In this document: positions 17,599-25,913 of the stretch, one piece after another
Layout: each line of letters begins with the position of its first letter
Position numbering within the stretch: position 1 is the stretch's first letter
The notes under the pieces: model-generated
What the model was told of the DNA's origin: nothing
Databases searched by the model: none
What the model saw: only the letters and a program-made list of their open reading frames with translations
DNA from: Streptomyces fildesensis
GTDB taxonomy: Bacteria; Actinomycetota; Actinomycetes; Streptomycetales; Streptomycetaceae
NCBI RefSeq assembly: GCF_016107395.1
Contig: NZ_JAAIKO010000006.1
Location: 306,558-370,557 of the forward strand
Length of the DNA: 64,000 nt
Direction of reading: 5' to 3'
Program-made: the position numbers and the translations under genes

Positions 17599-17951
17599 GG
17601 CATCAGCCTGCCGCAGATTCCCCGTCGCGCACAGAGGTTGGGGGCGCCATCCGGCCGCCGGTAGGCCGCCGTATGCAACGTCACTGGTCAGGGCCGCCGA
17701 ATGCGGCCGAAATTCTTGCTGTGGTCGATGCCGTTCTGCCCTCCGGGGATGTGTGACCGGAGGGCGGCCGTGGGTTCGTCGAATGTCACGAAGGCTGACC
17801 TGTCCGGGTGAAATCTGCCCTGCATGAGGGTGTGCCTCGCCCCATGAGTGGTCCGAGTGTGCCTGCCGGTGGAACGTTGCCCGCTCGACGGCCCGTGTCG
17901 ATGCGACCGTCCCGAGCCGAAGCCCATACAGCACGACAGCAAAGGTCTGGC
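17599..17951. other. Divergent intergenic region with a hairpin
   Basis: 350 bp between the luciferase-like and the LAETG surface-protein genes. It must hold both promoters, but no clear -35/-10 pair is seen. A 9-bp perfect stem GCCCTCCGG/CCGGAGGGC (17738-17765, ten-base loop) could be an attenuator or part of an untranslated leader. Confidence 0.4.
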
Positions 17952-19055
17952 ATGCAGAAAATTCGAAGTGCCCTCGTCCTGGGTCTCACTGCCGCTGCGG
18001 CGATGGCCCCCACCGTGGCCATCGCCGTACCCCTGGTCACCGACTCCGGCTCCTCCCATCACCGCAGCGTGCTCCCCCGTTCCGGCCACGGCGACACCTC
18101 CTGGACCGACTGGTACGGGTGGAGCGACTGGAACCTCTGGAAGGACTGCGGCCACGGTCCGTGCGGGCCCACCGGTCACGCCGGTGACACTCACAAGGAG
18201 GAGCACGCGAAGGGCGGCTACGGCAGCGATTCCGGTGGCAGCACCGGGGGCTCCAGCTCGGGCGGCTACGGCAGCACCTCGGGCGGTTCCAGCGGCGGTT
18301 CGTCGGGCGGTTCCGGCGGGTCCTCCGGCGGCCACAGCACCGGTGGTTCGACGACCGGCGGTTACGGCAGCACCACGGGCGGTTCGTCCGGCGGTTCGTC
18401 CGGCGGGTCCAGCGGCGGATCCTCGGGTGGCACCCATGGCGGGACCACCGGCGGGACGCACGGTGGAACGACCGGCGGCTCCACGTCCTCGGGCGGTAGC
18501 AGTTCGGGTGGCACCAGCGGTGGGTCCTACGGCGGGACGACCGGTGGCAGCACGTCCACGGGCGGTTCCACCGGCGGTACCCACGGTGGGACGACCGGCG
18601 GCACCCATGGCGGAACGACCGGCGGAACGCACGGTGGCACCACGTCCTCGGGTGGTTCCTCGTCGTCCGGTGGCTCGTCGTCCTCCGGCGGCACTTCGTC
18701 CTCGGGCGGCACTTCGTCGTCCGGTGGCACTTCGTCGTCCGGCGGCACCTCGTCCTCGGGTGGTTCCTCGTCCTCCGGCGGCTCGTCGTCCTCCGGCGGT
18801 TCCTCCTCTTCGGGCGGCACCAGCACGACCGGTGGCAGCACGTCCACGGGCGGTACCTCTGGTGGCACTCACGGTGGAACGACCGGTGGCAGCCACGGTG
18901 GAACGACCGGCGGCAGCCATGGTGGGACGACCGGCGGGCTCGCCGAAACGGGTCTGGGTGGCAACGAGCTGGGGCTGGAGATCGCCGCGGCAGCCAGCCT
19001 GGTCGCCGGTGGTGTCTTCGTGGTGGCAACCCGCCGCCAGCGCCGTCAGCAGTAG
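17952..19055 (+). CDS. Gly/Ser/Thr-repeat cell-wall protein with LAETG sorting signal
   Basis: 367 residues. Signal peptide 1-26; a short Trp-rich segment with two cysteines (WTDWYGWSDWNLWKDC, CGHGPCG) at about 50-75; about 240 residues of GGS, GGT, SSGGT and THGGTTGG repeats (85-328); LAETG at 330-334; a hydrophobic helix and RRQRRQQ tail. LAETG is the LAXTG signal of class E sortases, so the protein should be covalently attached to peptidoglycan. The repeat is present at DNA level too, so copy number may vary. Proximity to the rodlin suggests an aerial-hypha or spore surface role, by inference only. Confidence 0.85.
   Translation: MQKIRSALVLGLTAAAAMAPTVAIAVPLVTDSGSSHHRSVLPRSGHGDTSWTDWYGWSDWNLWKDCGHGPCGPTGHAGDTHKEEHAKGGYGSDSGGSTGGSSSGGYGSTSGGSSGGSSGGSGGSSGGHSTGGSTTGGYGSTTGGSSGGSSGGSSGGSSGGTHGGTTGGTHGGTTGGSTSSGGSSSGGTSGGSYGGTTGGSTSTGGSTGGTHGGTTGGTHGGTTGGTHGGTTSSGGSSSSGGSSSSGGTSSSGGTSSSGGTSSSGGTSSSGGSSSSGGSSSSGGSSSSGGTSTTGGSTSTGGTSGGTHGGTTGGSHGGTTGGSHGGTTGGLAETGLGGNELGLEIAAAASLVAGGVFVVATRRQRRQQ
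18230..18930 (+). repeat. Low-complexity coding repeats in surface protein
   Basis: Tandem variants of GGCGGTTCGTCC, TCGTCGTCCGGCGGC and ACCCATGGCGGGACGACC, encoding GGSS, SSSGG and THGGTT units. Three THGGTTGG blocks (about 18430, 18590, 18870) bracket a pure SSSGG block (18645-18810). Confidence 0.85.
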
Positions 19056-19115
19056 CCGGCCGTTGTCCAACGGCGTCGCGTGAGCGGCGCCAGGGAGACC
19101 GTCGGATCCCCGGAT

Positions 19116-19155
19116 CCCGTCCGCCCGGATGCGCTGAGCGCTCCGGGCGGACGGG
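19116..19155 (+). terminator. Terminator hairpin after surface-protein gene
   Basis: A perfect 14-bp stem (CCCGTCCGCCCGGA and its complement) with a 12-base apical sequence that can itself pair as GCGCT/AGCGC, 60 bp after the stop. Confidence 0.7.
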
Positions 19156-19321
19156 CCGAACCTCCCGACCTCCCGCAAGAGATCAGCTGACGAATCAGCC
19201 GGCGCATCAGCCGGTGAGGTCGACCGGCACTGTCAGAAGATGCGTGCCGTTTCGTTGCCGGAGTGTCCGGCGGTGGACCCGGTGCTTCCCGTCCGGTCAG
19301 AACGGCCCGGCCGTGGGGCGC

Positions 19322-19651
19322 TCAGAGGTGCGCGTCCAGGAACGCCGTGAGCTGCTCGCGGGTCATCGGTCCGGTCCCGGTCGCCGTCACCTCTCCTTGG
19401 ACGAGCAGGAGAAAGGTGGGTGCGCCGGTCACGCCGTAGCGCTTGGTGGCCGCGGGGCAGCGGGTGATGTCGGTCTTCACGGTGGTGAGACGGTCCCCGT
19501 ACGCGCCGGCCAGTTCGCGCACGATGGGGTCCATCTCCTTGCACGCCTCCGACCAGATCCCCCAGAAGTAGGCGAGCACCGGTCCGTCGGCCCTCGCGAG
19601 GATGAAGTCGAACTCCTCGTTCTCCATCGGTTGGTGGACCCGGCTGGCCAT
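19322..19651 (-). CDS. Thioredoxin-fold protein lacking the first active-site Cys
   Basis: 109 residues with a complete thioredoxin fold: DGPVLAYFWGIWSEAC at residues 22-37, the middle strand LTTVKTDITRCPAATKRYGV, and cis-proline motif GAPTFLLLVQGE. The active site reads WSEAC at 33-37, so the nucleophilic first Cys is replaced by Ser and only the resolving position (Cys37) remains, with another Cys in ITRCP. It therefore cannot act as a normal disulfide reductase; a chaperone, monothiol or regulatory role is possible. AAGGAG precedes the ATG. Confidence 0.8.
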   Translation of the reverse strand: MASRVHQPMENEEFDFILARADGPVLAYFWGIWSEACKEMDPIVRELAGAYGDRLTTVKTDITRCPAATKRYGVTGAPTFLLLVQGEVTATGTGPMTREQLTAFLDAHL

Positions 19652-19739
19652 CGACTCTCCTTGTATTGCGATCGGTACGGCAGCGATCGTCCCGGCCCGC
19701 TCCCGCGGGCTCGCTGCTGTGCCACATCACATCACGAGG

Positions 19740-20888
19740 TCAGTTGGCCAGCGCTCCCAGCAGGATCAGGAGGACGATCAGCGCCGCCACGATGATCATG
19801 GAGTTGCGGAGGGCGTGCGACTCCTTGGGAATCGCCGGCGGCGGTGGAGGCGGCAGAACGACGTTGAAGTCGTCCTGGCCGGTACGCCCCGCGCGCTCGC
19901 ACCAGGGGCAGGCGTGCAGATGCGAGCTGTAGGTGTGGCGGGGCCGGACGGGGCAGCTCTGGACCCGGCCGCGTTCGTGGTCCAGCGCCCGCAGCCAGTC
20001 CTCGGCGGAGGGACGGGCCTGCGGGTTCGACACGCCGGGGCCGAAGGCGGCGCGGGCGAGGTTCAGCAGGGTCGGCGGCAGGACGGCCGGGTCGATGACC
20101 CCGCGCGGGACGATGATCCGCTCCGGCTGGACCACGTACGAGCAGCTGGCGGCGATGTTGTCCTTGACGGTCGACTGCGAGTCGCTGTCGTGCGGCACAC
20201 CCCCGAAGGGATGGTTCCCCACCGTCAGCAACTGGTAGACGAGCACGGCGAGCGCGAAGTCGTCGCTGGCCGGAGTGGCCGGCCCGCCCTTCTGCCGCTC
20301 CGGGGCGCAGTAGTCCGCGGTCTGCATCAGGCAGGGGAAGTACTCCTGGGTGGCGGGATCGGTGAAGGCGATGGAGTCGCAGTCCAGGAACGTGACGAAG
20401 CCGTTCGCGTCGACCACGACGTTGTTGCTGGAGAAGTCTCCGACGACCAGGCCCTCGTGGTGCATCCGGGCGGTCATGAAGGCCAGGTTCCAGCTGACGC
20501 CCAGCAGGAATCGCCAGTCCACCCGCTCGGGGAACAGCCGCAGCCGCTGCGCGCGGGTGAACAGCCCGACCAGGCGGATGTGCTGCGGCTCGCCGAACCG
20601 GTTCATGGCGTAGCCGAGGAAGTCTCCGCCGGGGCTGCGCGCCGGAGCCGTCGGCCAGGCCAGCTCGGACGGCTGGGCGCGGTCGGTGGGCCGGCCGCCC
20701 AGCGGGGTCATCGTCAGCATCCGGGCCAGCCGTCGTTCCTGCTCGGGCCCGGGGGTGTCCCGGTAGAGCTTGACGACGATCCCGTCGTTGCCGACCACGG
20801 TGTACACGGCGGCCTCGCCGCCGCTCTTGAGCGGCTGCTCGGAGAGTTCCACCGGCAGGCCGTTCAGCAGAATCCTGTGCCCGGTCAT
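19740..20888 (-). CDS. Protein-kinase-like protein with C-terminal membrane anchor
   Basis: 382 residues. A divergent eukaryotic-type kinase domain: glycine loop GGEAAVYTV at 24-32, Lys in VVKLYRD, catalytic loop VGDFSSNNVVVD near 150 (HRD replaced by GDF), metal-binding DCDS near 170, and APERQK. These traits match the YegI-like kinases found beside PP2C and vWA genes in TerY-P triads. After residue 300 there is a two-Cys CPWC motif, a proline stretch and a final hydrophobic helix (360-380) for membrane insertion. It overlaps the PP2C gene by ATGA. Confidence 0.82.
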   Translation of the reverse strand: MTGHRILLNGLPVELSEQPLKSGGEAAVYTVVGNDGIVVKLYRDTPGPEQERRLARMLTMTPLGGRPTDRAQPSELAWPTAPARSPGGDFLGYAMNRFGEPQHIRLVGLFTRAQRLRLFPERVDWRFLLGVSWNLAFMTARMHHEGLVVGDFSSNNVVVDANGFVTFLDCDSIAFTDPATQEYFPCLMQTADYCAPERQKGGPATPASDDFALAVLVYQLLTVGNHPFGGVPHDSDSQSTVKDNIAASCSYVVQPERIIVPRGVIDPAVLPPTLLNLARAAFGPGVSNPQARPSAEDWLRALDHERGRVQSCPVRPRHTYSSHLHACPWCERAGRTGQDDFNVVLPPPPPPAIPKESHALRNSMIIVAALIVLLILLGALAN

Positions 20889-21694
20889 GGGCGCACCGCC
20901 CTCAGCAGCGTCTTGTCGTCGGCGTTGACCGCGGTCAGCTTGTCCGACCGCAGGAGTACGGCCAGCGCCTCGTCGTCCTCGTCAGGGTCGTCACCGGGGG
21001 AGTCGAGCGTCCGCAGCATCGCGGCGACGAAGGACGCCCTTGGTTGGTGCGGCTGCCCGTCCACCCAGGTCAGGGCGATCTGCGCGAGTCCGTCCGTCGA
21101 CAGCAGCACACCGTCGACCTCGGGGTCGCGGACGCAGGCGGTACGCACCCACCGCTCCGCGTCCGTCGAGGTGAGGAACACGGTCTCGTTGCTGTACTCG
21201 CTGGCCGCGGCCGGCTGGGGCAGCAGATGGAACTGCGGCACACCGTCCACGGTCCCGGCCCTGAGGACGACGAAGCCGTCGCCGACGCTGAGATAGCCGA
21301 TCCATCGCGGGGTGAGCACCGCCACCGTGAGCGTGGTGGCGAAGTCGTTCGACTCGTCCCCGGTGCGCCGCAGGAACTCGTCGCGGACGTCCAGGAACGC
21401 CTCGCGCAGCGCCGCGCGCACGCCGGAGGCGGTCGGGGGCAACTCGGCGGAACGCCGGGTGAAGCACTCGACGGCCAGCTGCACCGCGAGCGCCGAGCCC
21501 TCGTCGGAGCGGGCGCGGCTGCCCGCTCCGTCGGCGACCGCCAGTACCGTCACCGAATCCTCCGGCGGTCCGGAGACCGTGTACAGCCAGGAGTCCTGGC
21601 ACGGGGTGCCGGTCCGCCGGTGGCGGTAGCCCTCGACGCTGACGCCGCGGACCCGCCACTGCGCGCCGGGGCCGCCGCTGCTGTCATCGTCCAT
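20885..21694 (-). CDS. PP2C-family protein phosphatase
   Basis: 269 residues. PP2C metal-binding motifs appear in order: GTPCQDSWLY near residue 30, AVADGAGSRARSDEGS near 53 (Asp-Gly of the binuclear site), FATTLTVAVL near 118 and LLSTDGL near 199. It lacks the usual C-terminal extensions and is probably cytoplasmic. It is coupled by ATGA to the kinase-like gene behind it and follows the vWA gene by 56 bp, so it likely reverses phosphorylation by the cluster kinases, perhaps on the vWA protein. Confidence 0.87.
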   Translation of the reverse strand: MDDDSSGGPGAQWRVRGVSVEGYRHRRTGTPCQDSWLYTVSGPPEDSVTVLAVADGAGSRARSDEGSALAVQLAVECFTRRSAELPPTASGVRAALREAFLDVRDEFLRRTGDESNDFATTLTVAVLTPRWIGYLSVGDGFVVLRAGTVDGVPQFHLLPQPAAASEYSNETVFLTSTDAERWVRTACVRDPEVDGVLLSTDGLAQIALTWVDGQPHQPRASFVAAMLRTLDSPGDDPDEDDEALAVLLRSDKLTAVNADDKTLLRAVRP

Positions 21695-21750
21695 GTGTCG
21701 TCTCCCAGTACCCGTCAGTACTCTTCAGGTCCCGTCGGTTCCGGTCCGGA

Positions 21751-22542
21751 TCAGGATTCCCAGGCGGGCCGCTGGGTCTTGAACTGACTGAAGATCTTCT
21801 CGAAGACCTCGTCCCCCGCGCCCCTCTGCTCGGCGTTGGCGCTGGCCGACATCATCTGCAGCAGCTCGCGGAACGGGAATCCGTGCAGCCGGGCGTTGAA
21901 CGTCGGGGCGAAGGCCCGCAGGACCTCCTCGCCCCGGTCGGTGATACCGCCGACGCCGATCGCGTAGAGCCGGAACCGCCGCGCCCGCTGCTCCTCGGTG
22001 AGGACCGGGACGACGCGCCGCCAGGCATCGGTGGGGTGCCCGGTCGCGTCCGTCGGCAGGCCGTCGGTGACCAGACAGATCTGCGGACGGTAGAACTGCA
22101 GGCCGAGCTGGCGCAGTTCGGCCTTGCGGGCAGCGACGATCTGCACCGACAGCTCCAGCGCCTCGGCCATCAACGTGACCCCGGCCGCCTTCAGCTGCGG
22201 CGGCTGGAACAGGTGTGCGGGGACGAACGGACTGACCGGGCTGTTGTACGGCAGCAGATTGGGGCCCTGCCAGGCACTCACCCCGGCGTCGCCGAAGGTC
22301 AGGACGGCGACCTCGACGCTGTAGCTGAGGCTGACGTCGTCGTGCAGTTCCCGGGTCCAGTCACGCAGCGCCTCGTTGAGGGAGGCGATGGGCGCGCCGA
22401 GCATCGAGTGCGAGGTGTCCAGACACAGGACGAGCGGGAGGCGCTGCGCGTTGTTCTCGATCTCGATGTCCGCGTACTGGTACGGCAGGGTGCTGGCCTG
22501 CTGGTTCACGCGCACGGTCATGGGGTGGGTGTTATCGCGCAT
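21751..22542 (-). CDS. TerY-like von Willebrand factor A protein
   Basis: 263 residues, almost entirely one vWA domain. The MIDAS is complete: DTSHS near residue 42, Thr in GVTLMAEAL near 120, and Asp in LVTDGLPTD near 155. The opening NQQASTLPYQYADIEIENNAQRLPLVLCLD is typical of TerY proteins of tellurite-resistance and related stress clusters. GGAGAG precedes ATG 22542. It sits between a membrane protein and the PP2C gene, giving the TerY-PP2C-kinase order of TerY-P triads; in such systems the vWA protein is the phosphorylated partner. Confidence 0.87.
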   Translation of the reverse strand: MRDNTHPMTVRVNQQASTLPYQYADIEIENNAQRLPLVLCLDTSHSMLGAPIASLNEALRDWTRELHDDVSLSYSVEVAVLTFGDAGVSAWQGPNLLPYNSPVSPFVPAHLFQPPQLKAAGVTLMAEALELSVQIVAARKAELRQLGLQFYRPQICLVTDGLPTDATGHPTDAWRRVVPVLTEEQRARRFRLYAIGVGGITDRGEEVLRAFAPTFNARLHGFPFRELLQMMSASANAEQRGAGDEVFEKIFSQFKTQRPAWES

Positions 22543-23314
22543 GGTCTCTCCGTCGGGTGTCGGCCGGGAAGGCGAGCAGGACGTGCGGGTCGTGGGAATC
22601 GTCATGGGGGTCGGGGCGTGCCACGTCGACGGGCCCGCCCGTCCCCGGCGCGGATTCCGCGGGCTCCGACCAGACCGCGCGGAACAGACACTCGTCGATC
22701 TCGACGTGGCCCTGCGGATGGAGGTCGGTGGCGACCGTGGCGCGACGCAGGTTTCCCGGCCGCGGTGCCCGGCGGGCTCCCGGCAGGTGCGTGGGCACGG
22801 TGGGGGCGCGGGATGCCATCGGATCGGCCTCGTGGCGGGATGCCGGGGCGTCGTGGTGTGCCGGGGCGTGGGCGGAGTGGCGGCCGGTGCCCGAACGGCG
22901 GACGGCCACCGCGAGCAGGGCGAGGAGCACCCCCAGGAGGGCGGTGATGGAGCCGATGAGCAGCCAGTTGGTGTGCTCGCCGGCCGGTGTCTTCTCGCCC
23001 GGGCAGGGGCTTGTCGAGCTGGATCCCGGTTTGGTGGTGGCCGGTTTGCCGGTCGTCGGTTTGCCGCCGGGCGGCTGCTTGGCGGGCGTCGTCGTCCTGG
23101 GCGCGGTCCCGCCCGCGGACGGCGTCACACAGGTCGGTGACGTGGCCGGGCAGTGCGCCTTCGGGTCGGCGGGCTTCGCCGGGGCCGTCGTGCAGGACGC
23201 CGGTGGGTCGGCGGGTGCCGCTGCCGCCGGCACGGCGGCCGTGAGGCCGAGCAGCAGCACCGCTGTGAGGATCATGGCGATCGGACGACCGCGCTGCGCC
23301 GTGTCGGATGGCAC
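22532..23314 (-). CDS. Secreted/membrane-anchored protein of the kinase cluster
   Basis: 260 residues from GTG 23314 (GGGGAG eight bases upstream). Signal peptide to about residue 35, an extracytoplasmic part rich in Pro/Lys/Thr with four cysteines (SCTTAP, HCPATSPTC, PCPGEK), one membrane helix (about 130-155), and a cytoplasmic tail with the conserved-looking segment RRATVATDLHPQGHVEIDECLFRA. The layout suits a sensor or scaffold feeding the kinase/phosphatase pair. No family recognised. Its end overlaps the vWA start by 11 bp. Confidence 0.72.
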   Translation of the reverse strand: MPSDTAQRGRPIAMILTAVLLLGLTAAVPAAAAPADPPASCTTAPAKPADPKAHCPATSPTCVTPSAGGTAPRTTTPAKQPPGGKPTTGKPATTKPGSSSTSPCPGEKTPAGEHTNWLLIGSITALLGVLLALLAVAVRRSGTGRHSAHAPAHHDAPASRHEADPMASRAPTVPTHLPGARRAPRPGNLRRATVATDLHPQGHVEIDECLFRAVWSEPAESAPGTGGPVDVARPDPHDDSHDPHVLLAFPADTRRRDHAR

Positions 23315-23348
23315 GAGAGGCTCCCCAGCTCCTTCTACTCGCGGATTT

Positions 23349-23804
23349 CTACAGTTCGAAGACGCGGTGGCACCGGGTGAACATCTGGCGTGCGTGCTCG
23401 GTCCATTTGGTGGCGAGCACACCGAACTGCTGATGGTTCATCCGGCAGGTGAGGGGAAGGGTGCAGACGCCGGCGAGGCACGGGCCCGGCCCTCGAACGT
23501 CCCAGACCGAGAGCATGGGGATCAGCTGCTCGGTGTTCCAGGCATTGGACGCCGCGGCGGCCAGAGCCAGTTGGTCGGGCTTGAGGATGTGACCGTCCGT
23601 CATGAAGGCCACCAGCAGATCCCTGGTCGCCATGAAGCGCACGGTCACCGGGTGGTCCGAGCCCGCCAGGTCGAACTCCAGCGAGATCGCGGCATCGTCC
23701 TCGGTCGACCGGTAGTGGCTCCGGTCCGCCCAGGCACGCACCAACCTCCGCCAGCTGGACCCGAGCTCCATCTCGCCGGTGGGCGCGGACTCAGAATCCG
23801 CCAC
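23349..23804 (-). CDS. YbjN-like (type III chaperone fold) protein
   Basis: 151 residues from GTG 23804. The pattern WRRLVRAWADRSHYRSTEDD, then ISLEFDLAGSDHPVTVRFMATRDLL, then SNAWNTEQLIPMLSVW resembles actinobacterial YbjN-domain proteins, which share the fold of secretion chaperones. Four cysteines in the second half are unusual. The gene overlaps the end of the kinase gene by 14 bp, so it is co-translated with it. Role unknown; a kinase-binding adaptor is a reasonable guess. Confidence 0.55.
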   Translation of the reverse strand: MADSESAPTGEMELGSSWRRLVRAWADRSHYRSTEDDAAISLEFDLAGSDHPVTVRFMATRDLLVAFMTDGHILKPDQLALAAAASNAWNTEQLIPMLSVWDVRGPGPCLAGVCTLPLTCRMNHQQFGVLATKWTEHARQMFTRCHRVFEL

Positions 23805-24819
23805 GGCCCACCGCCTCTGCCACCATGCGGTCGGTCAGCCCGGCATCGAGGAGGGTCTGCGCGTGGAGCAGCAGGCAGGACGGTACGGACGTCACCGATC
23901 CCCGGCTGTGGTTACGCGCGTTGAGGTCGTCGGTGCGTACCCGGATGCCCTCGGCGACGGCGGGCGGCGGCCACGAGGGGACGGGGCCCGGTTCGGGATC
24001 GGGCTCCGGCGCGTCCGGTGCCGTTTCGCGGGGGAGGACCTCGTCCAGCAGCGCGGCTAGGTCCGGCCGGTCCTGCGGGGACTTGGCCAGGCAGCGTTCC
24101 AGCAGGGGGCGGAGCCCCTCAGGGACACCGTCCAGCGCCGGCCGCTCATGGATGATCCGGTACATCACGCCGACGCCCGAGCCGAACGGCGCGACCCCGG
24201 TCGCGGCGAAGGCCAGCACCGCCCCGAGGGAGAAGACGTCGCTGGCCTGCTTCGCCACCTCGCCCCTGAACTGCTCCGGGGACATGAACGGCGGTGTGCC
24301 CATCACCGTTCCCACCTGGGTGATCGTGTTCGCGGCGGCGCCGAACAGCGAGATCCCGAAGTCGATGACCCGGGGGCCGTCCTCGGCCAGCAGGACGTTG
24401 GCAGGCTTGAGGTCGCGGTGCACGACGCCCGCGGCATGGATCGCCTGCAACGCCTCGACCAGCCCGGCAGCCATCACCCGCACCGCCGACTCGGCCAGCG
24501 GCCCGTCCGCCCGTACCGCCTCGGCGAGTGACGGACCGGGGACGTACAACGTGGCCAGCCACGGCGGATCGCCCTGGGTGTCGGCGTCGACGACGGCCGC
24601 GGTGAAGGCACCGCTGACCGCCCGCGCCGCCTCGACCTCCCGGGCGAAGCGGAGCCGGAATTCCGCGTCGGCGGCGAACTCGGGACGCACCACCTTCACG
24701 GCCAGCGCCCGGCCGCTCGCAGACCTGCCGAGGTACACCCACCCCATACCGCCCGAGGCGAGCCGACCGACAATGCGGTAAGGCCCCACCATTAGCGGAT
24801 CACTTATCGGAGTCCGCAC
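23791..24819 (-). CDS. Serine/threonine protein kinase
   Basis: 342 residues. Complete Hanks-type kinase: glycine loop LASGGMGWVYLG at 20-31, AVKVV Lys near 43, VVHRDLKPANVLL near 138, VIDFGIS near 157, GTPPFMSPEQ near 175. A Pro-rich linker and a 60-residue soluble C-terminal segment follow; there is no membrane helix and no PASTA repeats, so it is cytoplasmic. GTG 24819 has AGGGGGCGGA just upstream; ATG 24792 is an alternative. It is the first gene of the six-gene signalling operon. Confidence 0.9.
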   Translation of the reverse strand: MRTPISDPLMVGPYRIVGRLASGGMGWVYLGRSASGRALAVKVVRPEFAADAEFRLRFAREVEAARAVSGAFTAAVVDADTQGDPPWLATLYVPGPSLAEAVRADGPLAESAVRVMAAGLVEALQAIHAAGVVHRDLKPANVLLAEDGPRVIDFGISLFGAAANTITQVGTVMGTPPFMSPEQFRGEVAKQASDVFSLGAVLAFAATGVAPFGSGVGVMYRIIHERPALDGVPEGLRPLLERCLAKSPQDRPDLAALLDEVLPRETAPDAPEPDPEPGPVPSWPPPAVAEGIRVRTDDLNARNHSRGSVTSVPSCLLLHAQTLLDAGLTDRMVAEAVGRGGF

Positions 24820-25168
24820 TCCGCCCCCTGTTCACGGCTTCCGTCCCTGGCTCGCCACAGGCAGTCCGCGCCCCGCCGTCGTGGTTGCTCAGAGTGTCCC
24901 GCAAAACGCATCAGGAAGTTATGGGAACCGTCGGATATTCTCGGGATCTCGCCGTGTTCGGACCGGCATTGGCGCCTGCCCGCCGATACGGGCCGTTCCA
25001 GCTCCGTCGGTCGAACACCTGACTCGGTCCCAGGCGCAATACCGGCCCCGACCGCCCCCGTGGGACGCGCAGGTCGCAACCGGGCCCGGTTCGAGCCTCA
25101 TCCGGCAGCGTGCGTGGCGCCGGCCGGGAGGATCGGTCCTGGCCGGCGTTTCGCGTGGTCTCGCGTGA
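24820..25168. other. Intergenic, promoter region of the kinase operon
   Basis: About 350 bp without coding bias on either strand. It should contain the promoter of the minus-strand kinase operon, but no clear box or operator stands out. Confidence 0.5.
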
Positions 25169-25402
25169 TCAGTGGTCCTTGGTGAGGAATGCGCCGACGA
25201 ACCGGCGGATCAGTTCGGCGGCGATCAGGGCCGGCAGGGTCGGTGCCGGGAAGGCGATGTCGAGGTGGATGCGGGGTGCCAGCTCGGCGCCGAGGATGGC
25301 GACGGCGAGCAGCAGGACGAGTGCTCCTCGCAGCCGGAATCCGCGGTGGGGCTGGTGGTGGTGTTCGCAGGTGGGTTGGTCAGTGTGCCTGTGTATGGGC
25401 AC
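25169..25402 (-). CDS. Small membrane protein, unknown
   Basis: 77 residues from GTG 25402, with GGGAGG upstream. A His/Gln-rich N-terminus (HRHTDQPTCEHHHQPH) is followed by one clear membrane helix (ALVLLLAVAILGAEL) and an amphipathic end (LPALIAAELIRRFVGAFL). Codon-third-position bias supports coding. No family is recognised, and the exact start is uncertain. Confidence 0.5.
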   Translation of the reverse strand: MPIHRHTDQPTCEHHHQPHRGFRLRGALVLLLAVAILGAELAPRIHLDIAFPAPTLPALIAAELIRRFVGAFLTKDH

Positions 25403-25913
25403 TCGGCGGGTACCTCCCTGGCTCGTTGCCACTCGTCGGCCCTGAATACATCGGACGGAGGGTTGCAGCCTTCCGCCCGTAGGGCTTCTCAGAAGAATGG
25501 GGCGCCGGGGAAAGGGCCGTCCACCGGATATCGCGAATTGACGCTGATCCCCGGGCGAGGAGGGGGGTGTTTCGGCCATTCATTGCCGCGGTTCGTAGAT
25601 CGAATCGTCAACAGGGCTGGTCGCAGGGGGTGATGGGCATTCGTGTCGCATATCGGCCGACCTGCTCGACCGCGGCATCCATGGGGTTAAGGGCTTGCGC
25701 GAAGCAAAATGATCTGCTGACATTGTTGATGAGACCGCGCTGAATCCGGGTCCACCGGATCAAAGCCTTGTGCGGCACCCGAGTCGGTGCCGAAGGCCGA
25801 TAGCGGTCGTTTTCATGGCTGACCCCGGCCGTTGCCACTCGTCAACAGGGGAACTGCCGGGCTCCGTTGCAGCGGAGGCCGGCCGCGCCGTCATCACTCC
25901 GCAGGACGCAACC
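25403..25913. other. Intergenic, nothing recognised
   Basis: 510 bp with lower GC and broken frames. CCACTCGTC occurs near 25428 and again at 25836, and GTCAACAGG near 25607 and 25844, hinting at an old local duplication. No gene, hairpin or promoter can be supported. Confidence 0.5.

Noticed and set aside
18037..19029. A 330-codon Arg/His/Cys-rich frame opposite the surface protein
   Set aside because: It is the reverse reading of the Gly/Ser/Thr repeats and mirrors their periodicity.
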